64,000 nt of DNA from Henricia sp. BOLD:AAB3569 (Eukaryota; Echinodermata; Asteroidea; Spinulosida; Echinasteridae), in assembly GCA_037783545.1 (NCBI GenBank), contig JBBELK010000024.1, positions 2,170,001 through 2,234,000 of the forward strand, written 5' to 3'. The translations under genes and the position numbers were made by a program. Within the stretch, counting starts at the first letter, position 1; each line of letters begins with the position of its first letter. Shown here in pieces: positions 45,220-56,702 of this stretch. The notes under the pieces are model-generated. The model did not search any database. It was not told the origin of the DNA and was given only the letters and a program-made list of their open reading frames with translations.

Positions 45220-46291
45220 CCAAATTCGAGTGTTTTGGGTACACTTGAGTGTACTCAAGTACATCTAGTAAAATTCACTAGTTGCCACCACTACATGTAG
45301 TTTGCTCATTGTTGAAATCTGTATGAAACTAGGGTTCTCGTAGTCATGGAAAATCCTGAAAAATCTTTGAAAAAGTCGTGAAAAAGTCATAAAATTATTT
45401 GCCAAAAAAAACATGTCTTGGATATGTTGTAAAAATGCTTGTTTTGTTTACCATCCTTAATTACGAACATATTCCAATTTTGAGTTCTTGTTGAATAATG
45501 TAATTATGGCTTAGAACAAATGTGGGAATGCTGGAACTGGTTCAAATAAATTTAAATTCGTACAAACATTGCAAACAAGTCCATTGACAAATGTTCAGAG
45601 AGATGAGAGCAACATCTAGATTGTAGGATTATAAACCAGTCTGCTGCCCTCTTATGTCTGTTGTGACACAGTTCCTTATTCCACATTCAGCATTTGTTTC
45701 CATGATGCGTGTCGGTGAAATGCCAGACCAAAAAAAACCCTGAAACTGCAAAACACGCATGTAGCATACCACTGCACAAAGCCCTGTAATGCATACTACA
45801 TGTATGCAATTTTGTTATGACGAGACGATTTTGGTCTCTAGCGCCCTCAAGATAATTTGTTGGCATCCAGCCACGCATTCGCATGTTATTTGCATAAGTG
45901 GAAAACGGCTGCCGACACTGGCCAATGATAAATGATGTGGTGTCTGGATAGTGTGGGTTGGGTGATGTGCTGCAGATATCCGCAGGATTGATCGAGCCTA
46001 TGGTGCGTGTTTTGATGCATATTTCCATGAATAATTATCCATGGTGGAAGCTAGTGTAGGTCAATACCATGATACAGTGCTCGTGGAGAGGGTGTTGTAT
46101 CATGAAATATAGTAATGGTGTGAGGCCCACTTTTAAAATGTCACTATGATTTATTGTTTATATTCACTGATGTATATTCGCTGTGTTTTCGACATTCTGT
46201 CCAACAAATACTTGTAGGAGAATATTATGTCCGTTCCTAATTGTAGACTATTTCAGTGATGAGTTTGCCATTTCGTTTTTATTTTATAAAT
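45220..46291. other. Non-repetitive spacer with possible regulatory block at 45840-46060
   Basis: No repeats recognised. At 45888-45895 there is ATTTGCAT, the complement of the POU octamer, followed by AATAATTATC near 46029. This could be a conserved regulatory block, but that is speculation. A minus-strand frame at 45687-46028 lacks a recognisable domain. Confidence 0.25.
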
Positions 46292-46706
46292 GAGTCTTTC
46301 CACAGTAAATGGGGCATTTTGGCAACACAGACCATATTTTCCAGAAAATACCTTTGGTCTCAAAAAAAAAAAAATAAGTTTCAGTTGTTCTGAAGAGATA
46401 ACTAAGACCCAAAAAGGGTTACAAATAGTATGACAACATGCCTTTCTAAAAACCCTGTGTACAAATTTCCAATATACGCTCGTAACCGGGACGGCCTAAA
46501 ATTGTAACACAAGTGTCCGTCCCGGTACAAGTGTATATTGGAAATTTGTACACGGGGTTTTTAGAAAGGCATTTTGTCACAATATTTGTAACCCTTTTGG
46601 GGGCTAAGTTATCTCTTCACAACAACTGAAACTTATTTATTTTATTTTGAGATCCGACAAAGGTATTTTCTGGAAAATATGGTCTGTGTTGCAAAAATGC
46701 CGTTAA
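46292..46706. mobile_element. Family G: long hairpin element, copy 2
   Basis: Same arms and centre as the copy at 44810, with 'cgtaaccgggacggcc' and a shortened mate 'gtccgtcccggtacaagtgt'. It carries an A-run of about 13 near 46366. The arms are slightly more diverged than in copy 1. Confidence 0.92.
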
Positions 46707-46943
46707 TGCAGTTAAATAATAACATACCTGGATCAAAGATTCTGTCCAACATACATTACATGTAAAACAGTATTTATAATATTTTTTATATGAGTACTCA
46801 TCGTTAAAATAAAATTCACCGAGTATTGAATCTCTATTTGCATATGTATTGGTTTTTAACTTGGCTTTTAATGAGACTGGTTTAATTGGTTTCAACTTGG
46901 ATTTGAAGCAATCATAAATTGTTATGAGTTAATGAACTTGTAT

Positions 46944-47470
46944 TTAAAGATAGTATACATGATTGGTAAACTGTTACAAATAGTTTTATCTCCCTGTGTG
47001 ATTGAAGACCTGCATGATTAAAACCAACCTGAGCAAAAACCAGCTCCGTACTTCGTCTAACTTTTGATAAAACAGTCAAAAAAGGGTTTACAGTCATTTT
47101 GCCCCAAAACCATTTCGCCCTGAACCATTTCGCCCTGAACCACGGCCTGTGCACGAAGTGGTTTTGGGGCGAATTAGCATTTGGGCGATGTAGTGTTTGG
47201 ACGAAGTGATTTGGGGCGAAATGGCACTCGGGCGAAGTGGTTTTGGGGCGAAATGGCACTTGGGCGAAATGGTTTTGGGGCGAAATGAATTTTCATCTCA
47301 TGAGACGAAAACTAATTGTTTTACTCATTTTCTCAAAGACTATAGCACTTCAGACAAAACCATTTCAGGGGAAGTTCTCTATGGTCATCATGTTTATATT
47401 GTGTAAGTTATGCGTAATCTGTGAACAATTCTGATTTTCGAGATACCAATCATGTATGTTTTGCCTTTAA
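46944..47470 (-). mobile_element. Foldback/MITE-like element with CTTCGCCC repeats, copy 2
   Basis: Inverted relative to copy 1 at 1-446. Ends read 'atacatgattggta' at the left and 'taccaatcatgtat' at the right. The central array of 'ccatttcgccctgaac' and 'gaagtggttttggggcga' units (about 47095-47290) is expanded compared with copy 1, from which it differs in unit number. Both borders lie in TTTAAA contexts. Confidence 0.8.
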
Positions 47471-47523
47471 ATATATTAAAAGACTTAGAGATTTTAAATG
47501 AAATTCCCTTTGTATCCCAACCG

Positions 47524-48117
47524 ATAGACCTTTCCCAGGATGCCTTCCCCGTACATGTACGCCATTGCTTGGACGCTCTTTTTCTCGTGCATAGACTGTG
47601 CGTTTTATGTTGTTGTTAAATACACAATGTGCTCTTCGCACACACAAATTCACACTGAGCCTCCTTTGCGCGTTATTGCCACGCACGTCGCTTTGAGAAA
47701 AAGCGACGTGGAGGAATTTTGAATGAAACGATGCACTGAAAATCACTGAATTTTAAAAATACTTTCCGTCCAAGCTAATTCTGTGGAGGGAAATTGGCGT
47801 GAAACAACGCACCGAAAACCACAGAATTAGCTTGGACATATTAGCGAAAGTGTTTTCATAATTAAGTGATTTTCAGTGCATCGTTTTACTCAAAATTCCC
47901 TCCACATCGCTTTGTCTCAAAGCGACGCTCGTCGCAATTACGAGTGCGCGAAAGGCTCAGTGTAAATTCACCATGCATTACAACAAACGCGCAAATTGTC
48001 CGAAGTGACGACACAATGAGCATCATCACATAACGCAGTTCATGCACTGACCGCGTCCCAGCTATGGGGGACATATGCACACAAGGAAGGTTTCCATGGT
48101 AATAGGAAAGGTCTATA
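47524..48117. mobile_element. Large foldback element (about 590 bp)
   Basis: Outer ends 'atagacctttcc' and, inverted, 'ggaaaggtctat'. Long inner arms with 'cgtcgctttgag..aaagcga', 'aaacgatgcactgaaaatca', 'ct.aatt' and 'gtccaagctaattctgtgg' are mirrored on both sides of a centre near 47800. The arms have diverged more in their outer parts. It lies about 50 bp from the previous element. Confidence 0.82.
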
Positions 48118-49637
48118 CAGCCATAATACCACATAAGTCAGGGGCCTAGCTTCATTCACATAAGAAGACCCTTGTTAAAAAATGCTTGGGCATAGAGATG
48201 ATGTACATCCTTTTCGCATAAAAAATATCAATTTGGAAAGAATCATTGCTTTGGACAGTTGGAACCACCTCTATCTTCCATTTGTTTCTGGTTTTAAATT
48301 GGTTTATTAAAATGTTGGGCCTTTGCAAATGCTCTATACATGCTTTAAATAGAATGGTTGACTTGCCTCTCAGTCTCACCATGGAGCTATAATGCATACA
48401 GCTAGCTAGTAAACACTGCACTGCATGCACTGTACATAACCATGTATCATGCAGCAAGAGAGATTGTGTGTCCATTGACCTATCTTGTGTGCATTCCATT
48501 CCATCCTAGTCCAATGTATAATCACATGATCTGTTTATGATTTCTATGCATTTCACTCTCTAAATCCTTTATCAGCAGTTACATAGATTGACATGTACAG
48601 CACACAGCAAACGTGTTAAGATACAGCGGAGAATCGCATTAAGTCTAAGATGCATCATATAGCTTCTTAACTCAATTTGTGTCTTAAATTTTGTGTTTTA
48701 AGATACAAGTTATGACACATTTTGTTTTATTGCAAGACAAAGTTAAGATTTTAAGGACATCCTGATTTTCTTTATTGCAATCCACCCCGAAATCCTCCCA
48801 TGTACTGTGTGAAAACGACTTTGAGTTTTGTCAGATTAATTACATACGTGTGAAGGGGAGGAGGTCAATAAATTGTCTTGATAACGTCCGTCCGTGTTAC
48901 TGCATTTCTATTATCCTCAACACAGACAGAATTCATTAGAGCGTAATGTAAAGATATATATATGTGACAGTCAGATTGGACGGCGAGTAAGAATTTATAA
49001 CAGTGGCTTTTAACTGCAGGCAGACAGTCTGATTGTACAAGTTAATAATTTAAGGAATGTGGTTTTTCCATTATGTATAAATTCATTTACATGTATTGCA
49101 GTTTGAAAAATCGGCCTGCTGGTTGCTGTGAGAAATTTTTCTATGGATGGCAGTTTTATTACACATCTCAACGTGCAAATGTTCAGTAGTTGCGCGTTTG
49201 CTCTACATTTTTAATGTGGTGAAATGGTGATGGTTGTAATTTAATAGTTTGATGGCAAATCATTGATACTTATAATTAATATTTAATGCATGATTGTGTT
49301 ATATAGCCATTTCAACACAGCATGAGCATGGCACCATAATTTGTTTTCCTTCTGTGGGGTTCATCAGGAATGATTCCTCAAGAAACCAGACTGAATATGT
49401 TATCTTTATTCAATCTGTCGGCACACTTTTAACCAGCTATATTATATGCTATGCCAGAGTCTAGGGCCGAAGAGCAGTTTACAATGCGTCAGTTACATTT
49501 GATCTTGGCACCGCCGTCGGCACAAAACACTCCATGGTCTGGGCACCAAATGCATTCATTATGGCACCAGGAAAAGCATCACAGGCTCTCTAGATAAGCA
49601 CAGTACAGTACCTCCTCCAGGCGGCTAAAGATCTAAT
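48118..49637. other. Unique-looking sequence, possibly regulatory
   Basis: No repeat family. The stretches at 48880-49040 and 49480-49640 are unique-looking with homeodomain-type sites (for example TCTAATTAGG at 49643). No splice-bounded frame is visible. Confidence 0.25.
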
Positions 49638-50472
49638 TTGTGTCTAATTAGGAGACCACTTCAGTTTCTATTCGTTACCTTTCGCGGAAAGTGCCTGGGA
49701 TATTTTCATCTCAAGTGCCAAATGTCACCAGATCTGTTTTCTTCGCAGGGTTCGTCCATTCTTCATTTGCACTGTAGATCTCTTAGTCTGTCCCCACAGT
49801 GCTCGGCAAACCCTGCCTGCACTTTATTTAAGGATCTTGTTGCGGACTCATCCTTACTATTTTTGAGCTACGAAATCTGCCAGAGCTCTACATGTACCTC
49901 GCCCATGTTGTGCTCATCGCAACTGCTGTACTGTAGAAATTGCCTCTTGTTCTCCTTTGGAATCTGCTTTTTGTCTCGGGAGACGTTTTCCGTTTTTGTC
50001 GGATGACTTTGTGAAACCAGCAGATAGTGTACATGTACATGTACCGGTTGTGTATGCATACCATGGCGTGTTTGCTTCTTGCTTTCGCTTTACATGTTTA
50101 TTCTGTTACATATTCGCAAGTGTTTCATTTGTGAATCAACCTGCATCGCAGGACCTACTTGGAAGATTTTATCAGCTTTTGTTAAATTATCACTGGTGTG
50201 GAAAAGCCATCTTCTGCAGTATTCTAAATGCTTCAAGGCTGTATGGAGTAGTTTGTTGGCTTTGGAGGAATCTAATCTACTTTGCTGTATTCTTCACTTT
50301 CCGCTGTGTTCTTCATCCTTCCGACCTATCTTTATTTGTCTTCCGTGATGGTATTGTAAGCTTCAGATTTTCTCAGTGTTTGTGTTTTTGTTTCATATGT
50401 GTCCAAATACATGTAATTCTAAAAAAATATTACTGTGGTAATAAAATACTGCAGTTACAAGCATCTTGCTAA
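49638..50472 (+). other. T-rich open region of uncertain nature
   Basis: Two overlapping plus frames (122 and 171 codons) are rich in Phe, Cys, Ser and Leu, which is what T-rich non-coding DNA gives. No domain, start context or donor supports translation. The strand asymmetry (T over A) could mark a transcribed untranslated region. Confidence 0.25.
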
Positions 50473-50633
50473 AGTACACACTACACTTGTCATTTTTCTT
50501 GTTTTATTCATTTGTATTAATAATACATATTACTCCCCCAAAGCAAGCTAAATTGGCATTCAGCACTGTATCTTTTCAAAGACATACATGGCCATGTCAT
50601 TAAAGACAGAAAAGCTGAAAATAGTTTTCACCG

Positions 50634-50926
50634 GGGGCCAATTTTATGGCGCTGTATAAGCGCTAGCTGAAAATGTGTGCTTTTTTACTGTAGCAGAAAA
50701 TTTGTGCTAACATTAAGGCTACTTCACGACAAAGTCGCCATTGGGGCTGAAAGGGTTAAGCATGCGTGTGCATGGAAATGGTCATTGTTGCGTCACTAGT
50801 GTTTAGCAAATTTTGTCCCTGAAGCTAGCAAGCATTTTTCATTACAATTACGGTCTGAGCCATGAAATAGCCAGAGCCTTTGTTCGCAGAAAATCAGCTG
50901 CTAAACAGCGGCATGAAATTGGCCCC
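50634..50926. mobile_element. MITE family B, diverged copy
   Basis: Starts ggggccaattttatggcgct and ends agcggcatgaaattggcccc. The inner sequence differs from the copy at 51585, about 660 bp away. Confidence 0.7.
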
Positions 50927-51584
50927 AGTTGTTTAACACAGGCATCTTACTACTCAGTTGATCTGTATGAAAAAATTCCTATTTTGGGGTTCCTCATCAA
51001 TGCCATTTCAAATAAAGATTTTTAAAAAATGTTGTCCAAAGACACGGTTGCATGCTATTTTTAATATTGTACAAATATTAGGCTATTTTTGAACATGTCA
51101 CCAAAAGCCCAGGCAGAAAGTTTCTCTAGAAGATTTTTTTTCAAAGGACATTTTAACCCTTTTCAAAGCAAATTTTTGTGTTAAAAAAAAGAAAAAAGAA
51201 TGTACCACATTTGTATAATTGCAGTGAACCAACTATTTAACTGAAGGTAAATATCATTCATCACAAACTGTTCATAATAGGGTAATAAATTACCAACAAA
51301 AATATTATAATTATCTGCATCGGTGAGTGCGCCGAATCAGTATGAGTTCCCTAGAGGCAAGTGCATCGCGCCCTGTACAACCATTGCGAGGAAAAAGGAT
51401 TTTCTAGGCCATCAATGAGCAAAGATCGATTGAAGTACGGCCAGAAAAAACACCCGAGGAGCACGCTTTGCAATCGACATACCTGGACTCAATATTGGCT
51501 CGATTAATGGAGTGCGAAATACAAAAGTGGCAGTGAAATTTCATAATTTATCTTCAGATTTCATTGAGTGGAGAGTGAGGACCA
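50927..51584. other. Intron-like sequence
   Basis: Nothing recognised. 51320-51560 is less AT-rich and unique-looking. Confidence 0.35.
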
Positions 51585-51834
51585 GGGGCCAATTTCATAA
51601 AGCTGTTTAGCAAAAAAATTTGCTTAATCCAAAATTTGTTTGCTTTATAAAATGGGTATCAGTCAAATTCTTACAAACATGTATGTGATGTGCATCACAA
51701 TTGACTGGTGTTCTGCTGTTCTTGCTAAAAACACAAGTTGACATACAATTTTGACTATTAACCCATTTTTATAAAGCAAACAAATTTTAGATTAAGCAAA
51801 TTTTTTTGCTAAACAGCTTTATGAAATTGGCCCC
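51585..51834. mobile_element. MITE family B, best-preserved copy
   Basis: Inverted repeats of about 72 bp, nearly perfect: ggggccaatttcataaagct, then gtttagcaaaaaaatttgct, taat.caaaatttgtttgct and ttataaaa. The centre is about 100 bp. This copy defines the family used for the other four loci. Confidence 0.92.
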
Positions 51835-53123
51835 TGAAGATGAAATTGTTTGAACATGATTTGAGTGCTGATGATGGGCAGACAGAATATTGGAATTGAT
51901 GTCATCATATCATTACACCCAACAAAATCCAAGAAGGTCCTCTAATATCCAGGCACCAAAGAAATTGATCCGAGTGAAAAGGACATTTCTGATGTAATAT
52001 TACAAAAAGGAATATGATGCTATGAGATGCGTTTCACCTAAATGCACAAAAGATGGATTTAAGAGGAAGTAAACTGATGTCCTAGTAGTGCCGTTTACTC
52101 CAAATAAATTAACTCGTCAGACGTCTGTCTGTCGCGAGTGCTGCAAACAGGCAACCAATCAATTCACGACTTCCCTCAGGAAATTCATTGGCAATTTATT
52201 CTGAGACATCGTGAGGTAGGAGCCAGGGCCCCTAGCTTTTGTGGAGGACGAACAAGTGAGGTCATGTGCATCATTGGTACATAATCGTCAGGATCGTGCA
52301 TGGAATCTTTTGGAGAAAAAATCCTGGAGAATATTGGATCATCCAGCTGTTGATTGCTTCGCATTGGACAGATGCTTAATTCAATCTGCCCATTGAGAAT
52401 TTAATAGCCACTGAATTACCAGCAAATCTTGACCTATCGTTCCTGCGTTCCATCCTCCCACAGGACGGTTCTTGGAGCAAGTGACATCAATGCTATGACA
52501 TCAAAGAGGGTATTTTCTGCTGTCTTTGCTCCTTCAGTTATTACAGAAATTCTCCAGGAATGCTGGCTCTTTCTATGCTAGCTATCGTCAAGGTCCCTGT
52601 GGTGTCTGGCTTAGCTGAGTATCAAAGGCTTGGATTTACTGCGAGATGACGCTTGTGGATTGGCTACGACTTGAGATTGAAAGACTAGCATCTGTTAAGC
52701 CTTTATATTATGTCGCCAGATGCCCCGTGATGTACATTGTATTTCCTTCACAAGAATGATCAAACAACATGCATCTAGTTGTATCTCTTCAACAGTTATT
52801 GGAATATACTACAGGAAACACATGATGCAAACAAACTATTTGAGTCCTTTGTTAACCAATTGATTGCTTTCGATGACGTAGAACATCCGGGAATGTGTGG
52901 TGGGCAACAGTCACGCGCGTACACGCGCGCGCCAATGGACGCACATGAACACGCGTAAAAAAATACTCACCAGCGTAATTTCATTCGAAGATGCCGTACA
53001 CGCGCGTTGCGATACGTTCAAATTATTGAGCATGCACTCGGCTTGTAAAAACGAAAGTACTTTTAGTTGATCGCGATTTTTAGCCTGAAGAAATGCGTTT
53101 TTATCTTTCTCGATACAACAGCC
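51835..53123. other. Unique-looking sequence
   Basis: No repeats recognised and no long frame over about 1.3 kb, although composition is close to coding-like in places (52080-52700). It may be a decayed element, a non-coding transcript or regulatory DNA. An alternating 'acgcgcgtacacgcgcgcgc' stretch lies near 52914. Confidence 0.3.
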
Positions 53124-53160
53124 ATGGCGCAACAATATAAAGCAACGTCAAGCAACAGAG
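53124..53160 (+). CDS. Candidate first coding exon (12 codons, phase 1)
   Basis: ATG at 53124 has the best start context in the window (acagccATGG). It opens MAQQYKATSSNR plus one base before the consensus donor gtaagt at 53161. It therefore ends in phase 1, unlike the six other exons. It could not splice in frame to the same acceptor as they do. It may belong to a different gene, need an extra linking exon, or be false. Product not recognised. Confidence 0.45.
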
Positions 53161-54590
53161 GTAAGTGCAACCAATGCGCTTTTCTTGCTCTTTTTGCCGG
53201 TTATTACTCGAGCCACGTGGGTCATGAAAAATGCCCACCAAAATGGTGGATGGAAGGCGTGACGTCACCGGAAAGCAATCAATAGCAAACTTTAAATTTT
53301 AAGTTATTAGAAAGCACTACAATTCAGTTTTGTTCCCAAAACCCCTGTGAATATGACTTCTTTCGGAAGTGACTTCTTCCGGCTTACAACAAATTGTTGG
53401 GGTCTTGAAAATTTTGTTTTGTGATAACTGGACTTAAGCATCCTCAAATATCTCTCATTTTAGCTCACTAACTAAGCATGATTTATTTTCAATAAAAGTT
53501 GTCAAGAAAAATGGAAGGCATATTTTCCCTATTGGGAAAATTTCAAAAACAAGATCTTGAAATAAAAATGACTCAGTTTGCTTGATTGCATCACGTAGCA
53601 GTAACACATCTCAGATTGATATTTTCACTTCACAAAATATGTGAAATATCCAGCTGGCCAGATTTTCTGTGCCAGTGATTTTCAATGCCATTGATAATAT
53701 CAGAAAGCCGCTGTGAAATTGCATTTGAAGCTCATCTGAATTGAAAGATAAAATTAATCCTGGCTGATAAATTTCCATAGTGACATACATGTAAAATGAT
53801 AAAAATATGCAAACATCAAACAGTCACAGAGTATGTTTAGCATGCTACAATTTGTTGAGCAAAGATGAACAAAAATCATTAGGTTTCAGCTCGTTTTCAA
53901 GTGGTCTAAAAAGTGGGCATTTCGTGCGTAAATACTTTATGGACGGCCCCTAATGACTTGTTGAATACATACTGTGTAAGTAAATTTCATCTATGTGCAA
54001 TGATCTCATTCACAGAAATCTATAATTTTAATAATTGCTTTCACAATAATGAAGCACAAATATCCAAGTTGACATAATGAAATTATCCCTTTGTGATATT
54101 TTTTGCCATTACATAATACATGTAGCTTTTAGCGGATGATCATACTTGCATCATAAACATGTACCTGAAGAATTTACAAAGAATTTGAGAGATTACATGT
54201 ATGTGCCAGCATGTGGCATGCCAAAAATACTCTTGGCTTTTCCACATCCGTTCTGTTAACATTTCTTGTTTATTGTTACGTGTGCGCATCACTTATGTGG
54301 ACTATTTTGTATTTCTGTTACGTGCCGAGAACCATACAAGCTACGATTTCAGCCCTTCATAAACTCTTGTTTGTTTAGGTTGTGGGTACATGACCTCGCA
54401 GGTTCTCAGGAAATCTGCTCCACAAAATCTCTTAAGCCTCTGAAATGCTCAGGGTATCCGCCCACAAAATCTTGTGGGACTCGGAGAAGCATGTGTAGCT
54501 CATAGTAGGAACTACATACATCTGGTGTCCTCAAGGAGATTGTGTGAAGCGTTCGGTCATCCAACTTGAAAAACAACTCACGGATGTTCT
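53161..54590. other. Intron-like sequence, then probable 5' UTR of the next exon
   Basis: AT-rich to about 54240, then more balanced composition up to 54590. The latter part may be the untranslated leader of the exon at 54591. Confidence 0.35.
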
Positions 54591-54824
54591 GTGCTTAGTG
54601 ACAGTGATTTACTATCAGCAGTAGACGCCTCTTCAAAGAGGGATGACCTACTGAGAAACTGTTCATTAAATAAATCTGTCGTAGTTCACAGTCCCTGCTC
54701 ACACAGTGCGTCTATGGTACAGCTTTTGCTCAGGGTACAGAAGTACTTGCGTTGGTTCTCTTGTGGTCCACCGTGCTGCGAGGCCACAACTGCCATGTTT
54801 GATATGAAAAAGATTTCAAGTGAG
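54591..54824 (+). CDS. Candidate alternative first coding exon (78 codons)
   Basis: An open frame from ATG 54591 reads MLSDSDLLSAVDASSKRDDL at its start and LLLRVQKYLRWFSCGPPCC in the middle, ending ATTAMFDMKKISSE. It meets the donor gtaatg at 54825 in phase 0. A second in-frame ATG at 54795 (ctgccATGT) would give only MFDMKKISSE. Composition is protein-like and the frame is the longest of the exon series. The CGPPCC cluster could be palmitoylated, but that is a guess. Product not recognised. Confidence 0.5.
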
Positions 54825-55892
54825 GTAATGTATGTTTTTGTTACCTTTTTAAATGTCATAACAACCCTAACTTTCTCCATAGTCATTGTTCTTACTAAAC
54901 AATGGAATAAATTTAGTAATAACATACTATGTCATGTAAAGCCTTTACAACTTAACTTTAGAGCTATAGTCTACTGGATTAAGTTTGGAAAAATTGAGCC
55001 TCGACAAACTGAGATTTTGATGTCAGAAAGGGTTGTTTGAGAGAGCTTGTTGCTTGTATTGCTTGCAATTTGCATGATATTTTACATGATTTTCCAAACG
55101 GACAATGTATTAGTACGAATACCTTTACTTTCTCAAAAGAAATTTATAAACTCAAGTTGTTTCAAGGGGCAACTTAAACATCGGAAAAAGGGTCACAAAT
55201 AGTAGTACTAGTGTGACGACATAGTTTTCTACATTCTAAAACCTTATACAAATTTTCCATTTAAGTATTATTTTTAAAGAGCTGTGTCTGCATTAGACTT
55301 GGTTTTTGGGAGGTTTTACCGAGATGTGAAAATGTGAAAGGATCGTAATCAATGCTGTTACATCACAGTCTGTAAACACCTCGTACAGCAAGCTTAAAGG
55401 CCTGTAGATGATCTGTTTTTGAGCGATTCTGCGAATAAAACCATTATATATCAAAAGAAAGACATCAACAAACTCATCCGAAGAAATTTCAGCTTTGTCA
55501 AATGTACCACGTTTAAAAAAAACATGAAAATCCATATGCATTTTCCTGGTCTTGGCGGGGTGTTTCAAATATTCGTTCTCAGTTGATCGGGTACTACCGG
55601 TATGTGGCTTGCGTCATGCACTCTGTGGGGCACATCATACACTGTGTGTGCGCGCGATCCATAAAAATGCATCGCGTTGGAACACGCACACGCAGTACAC
55701 AGCGCCCATGCCTTTTGGACCGCGTAGATGCGAACCAAAAATAAGTAAATCGTTTGCAAATGATCTAAATAATTTCATCTTTACGGATTATTTTCTGGTT
55801 AAATTATATCATTTTGAGCGGAAACCTTTCATTGGGTAGTTGTTATTAATTCAATCTTTACTTTCAGAACTTTTCCCCTGTAAACTCGTCGA
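54825..55892. other. Intron-like sequence with family G remnant at about 55105-55275
   Basis: Sequence near 55180-55262, 'aaaaagggtcacaaatagta', then 'gtgacgacat' and 'ttatacaaattttcc', resembles one arm of the long hairpins at 44810 and 46292 in diverged form. A minus frame at 55293-55568 has no recognised domain. Confidence 0.4.
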
Positions 55893-55935
55893 TTACTTTT
55901 TGGGGTCATTGCAAATGATCCACTGGGCCTTTAAG
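55893..55935 (-). mobile_element. Repeat family H, terminal fragment
   Basis: 'ggtcattgcaaatgatccac' followed by tgggcctttaa matches the inverted terminus of family H (compare 62130-62166). The rest of the element is not recognisable upstream. Confidence 0.5.
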
Positions 55936-56628
55936 GACAGTATAGCAGCTGATAGTGAAGGACGCGCACTCCACTTACACTCATGTACCATAATGCACTC
56001 CACTTGCCATCATGTACCATAATGAAGCGACCAACACCACTTAAAACCCAATGACTTTTAAGACACGCAATAATTAATGTGTCACCCTGTTAACAGTACT
56101 AAAAGCATTAAGATAGGCACTGCTGGGGTTTCTATTGGTCGTGGCTTCTGCCAATAAGTCAACACATAAAGCTATATGACTGTGTAAAATATCCCATTAC
56201 GAGTTTACCAAAAGAATACGCTTTATATGTTTAGACATGGCAGTATTAAATTGGGCCCTCTTAAATTGCCCTAATAATTGGTTGCCTTATTTCCTGGACT
56301 GGATGCATTAGCTAAGAGCGGCAGATGCTCTCACAGCAGGATGTTAGCTCTGCCAACAGAGATACCAAACCTTTTGTTTTTTTTACGTAAAGACGAATTG
56401 ACATTGATGCCCAACAGGATGCGACGCCAGCAAGTATACCAGGACCTTAGTTACTAACGATTCGTTATTTTCGGCGTGATTCAAAATGCATTGTTTGCTT
56501 ATTGAAGACTCCCACCAGACTATCTTAATGTTGTGAATGTGCCGCATCAGTATTGACTCTTCTCTCAAGGATTTGACTATTAAGACCATTTGATCCCTGT
56601 GTGTTTGTGAATTTTTCGATACACCAAG
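55936..56628. other. Sequence upstream of the exon at 56629
   Basis: Contains a short direct repeat, 'catgtaccataatg' with 'cactccact', at about 55970-56022. Otherwise unique. The last ~100 bp may be 5' UTR. Confidence 0.35.
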
Positions 56629-56685
56629 ATGCCGATAACTGTTCAGGGTGCAGGCAATTTTGGTTCTTCCAGCTACTCACACAAG
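56629..56685 (+). CDS. Candidate alternative first coding exon (19 codons)
   Basis: ATG at 56629 in a favourable context (accaagATGC, A at -3) opens MPITVQGAGNFGSSSYSHK. It ends exactly at the donor gtaacc at 56686 in phase 0. The peptide is Gly/Ser-rich and probably disordered. It is the last of the same-phase exons. A transposon begins only 17 bp after the splice site. Product not recognised. The donor is weaker than gtaagt. Confidence 0.48.
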
Positions 56686-56702
56686 GTAACCATATTAGCA
56701 TA

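Noticed and set aside
49957..50472. 171-codon open frame rich in Phe, Cys and Val
   Set aside because: Composition is what T-rich DNA gives. No recognised domain, start context or donor.
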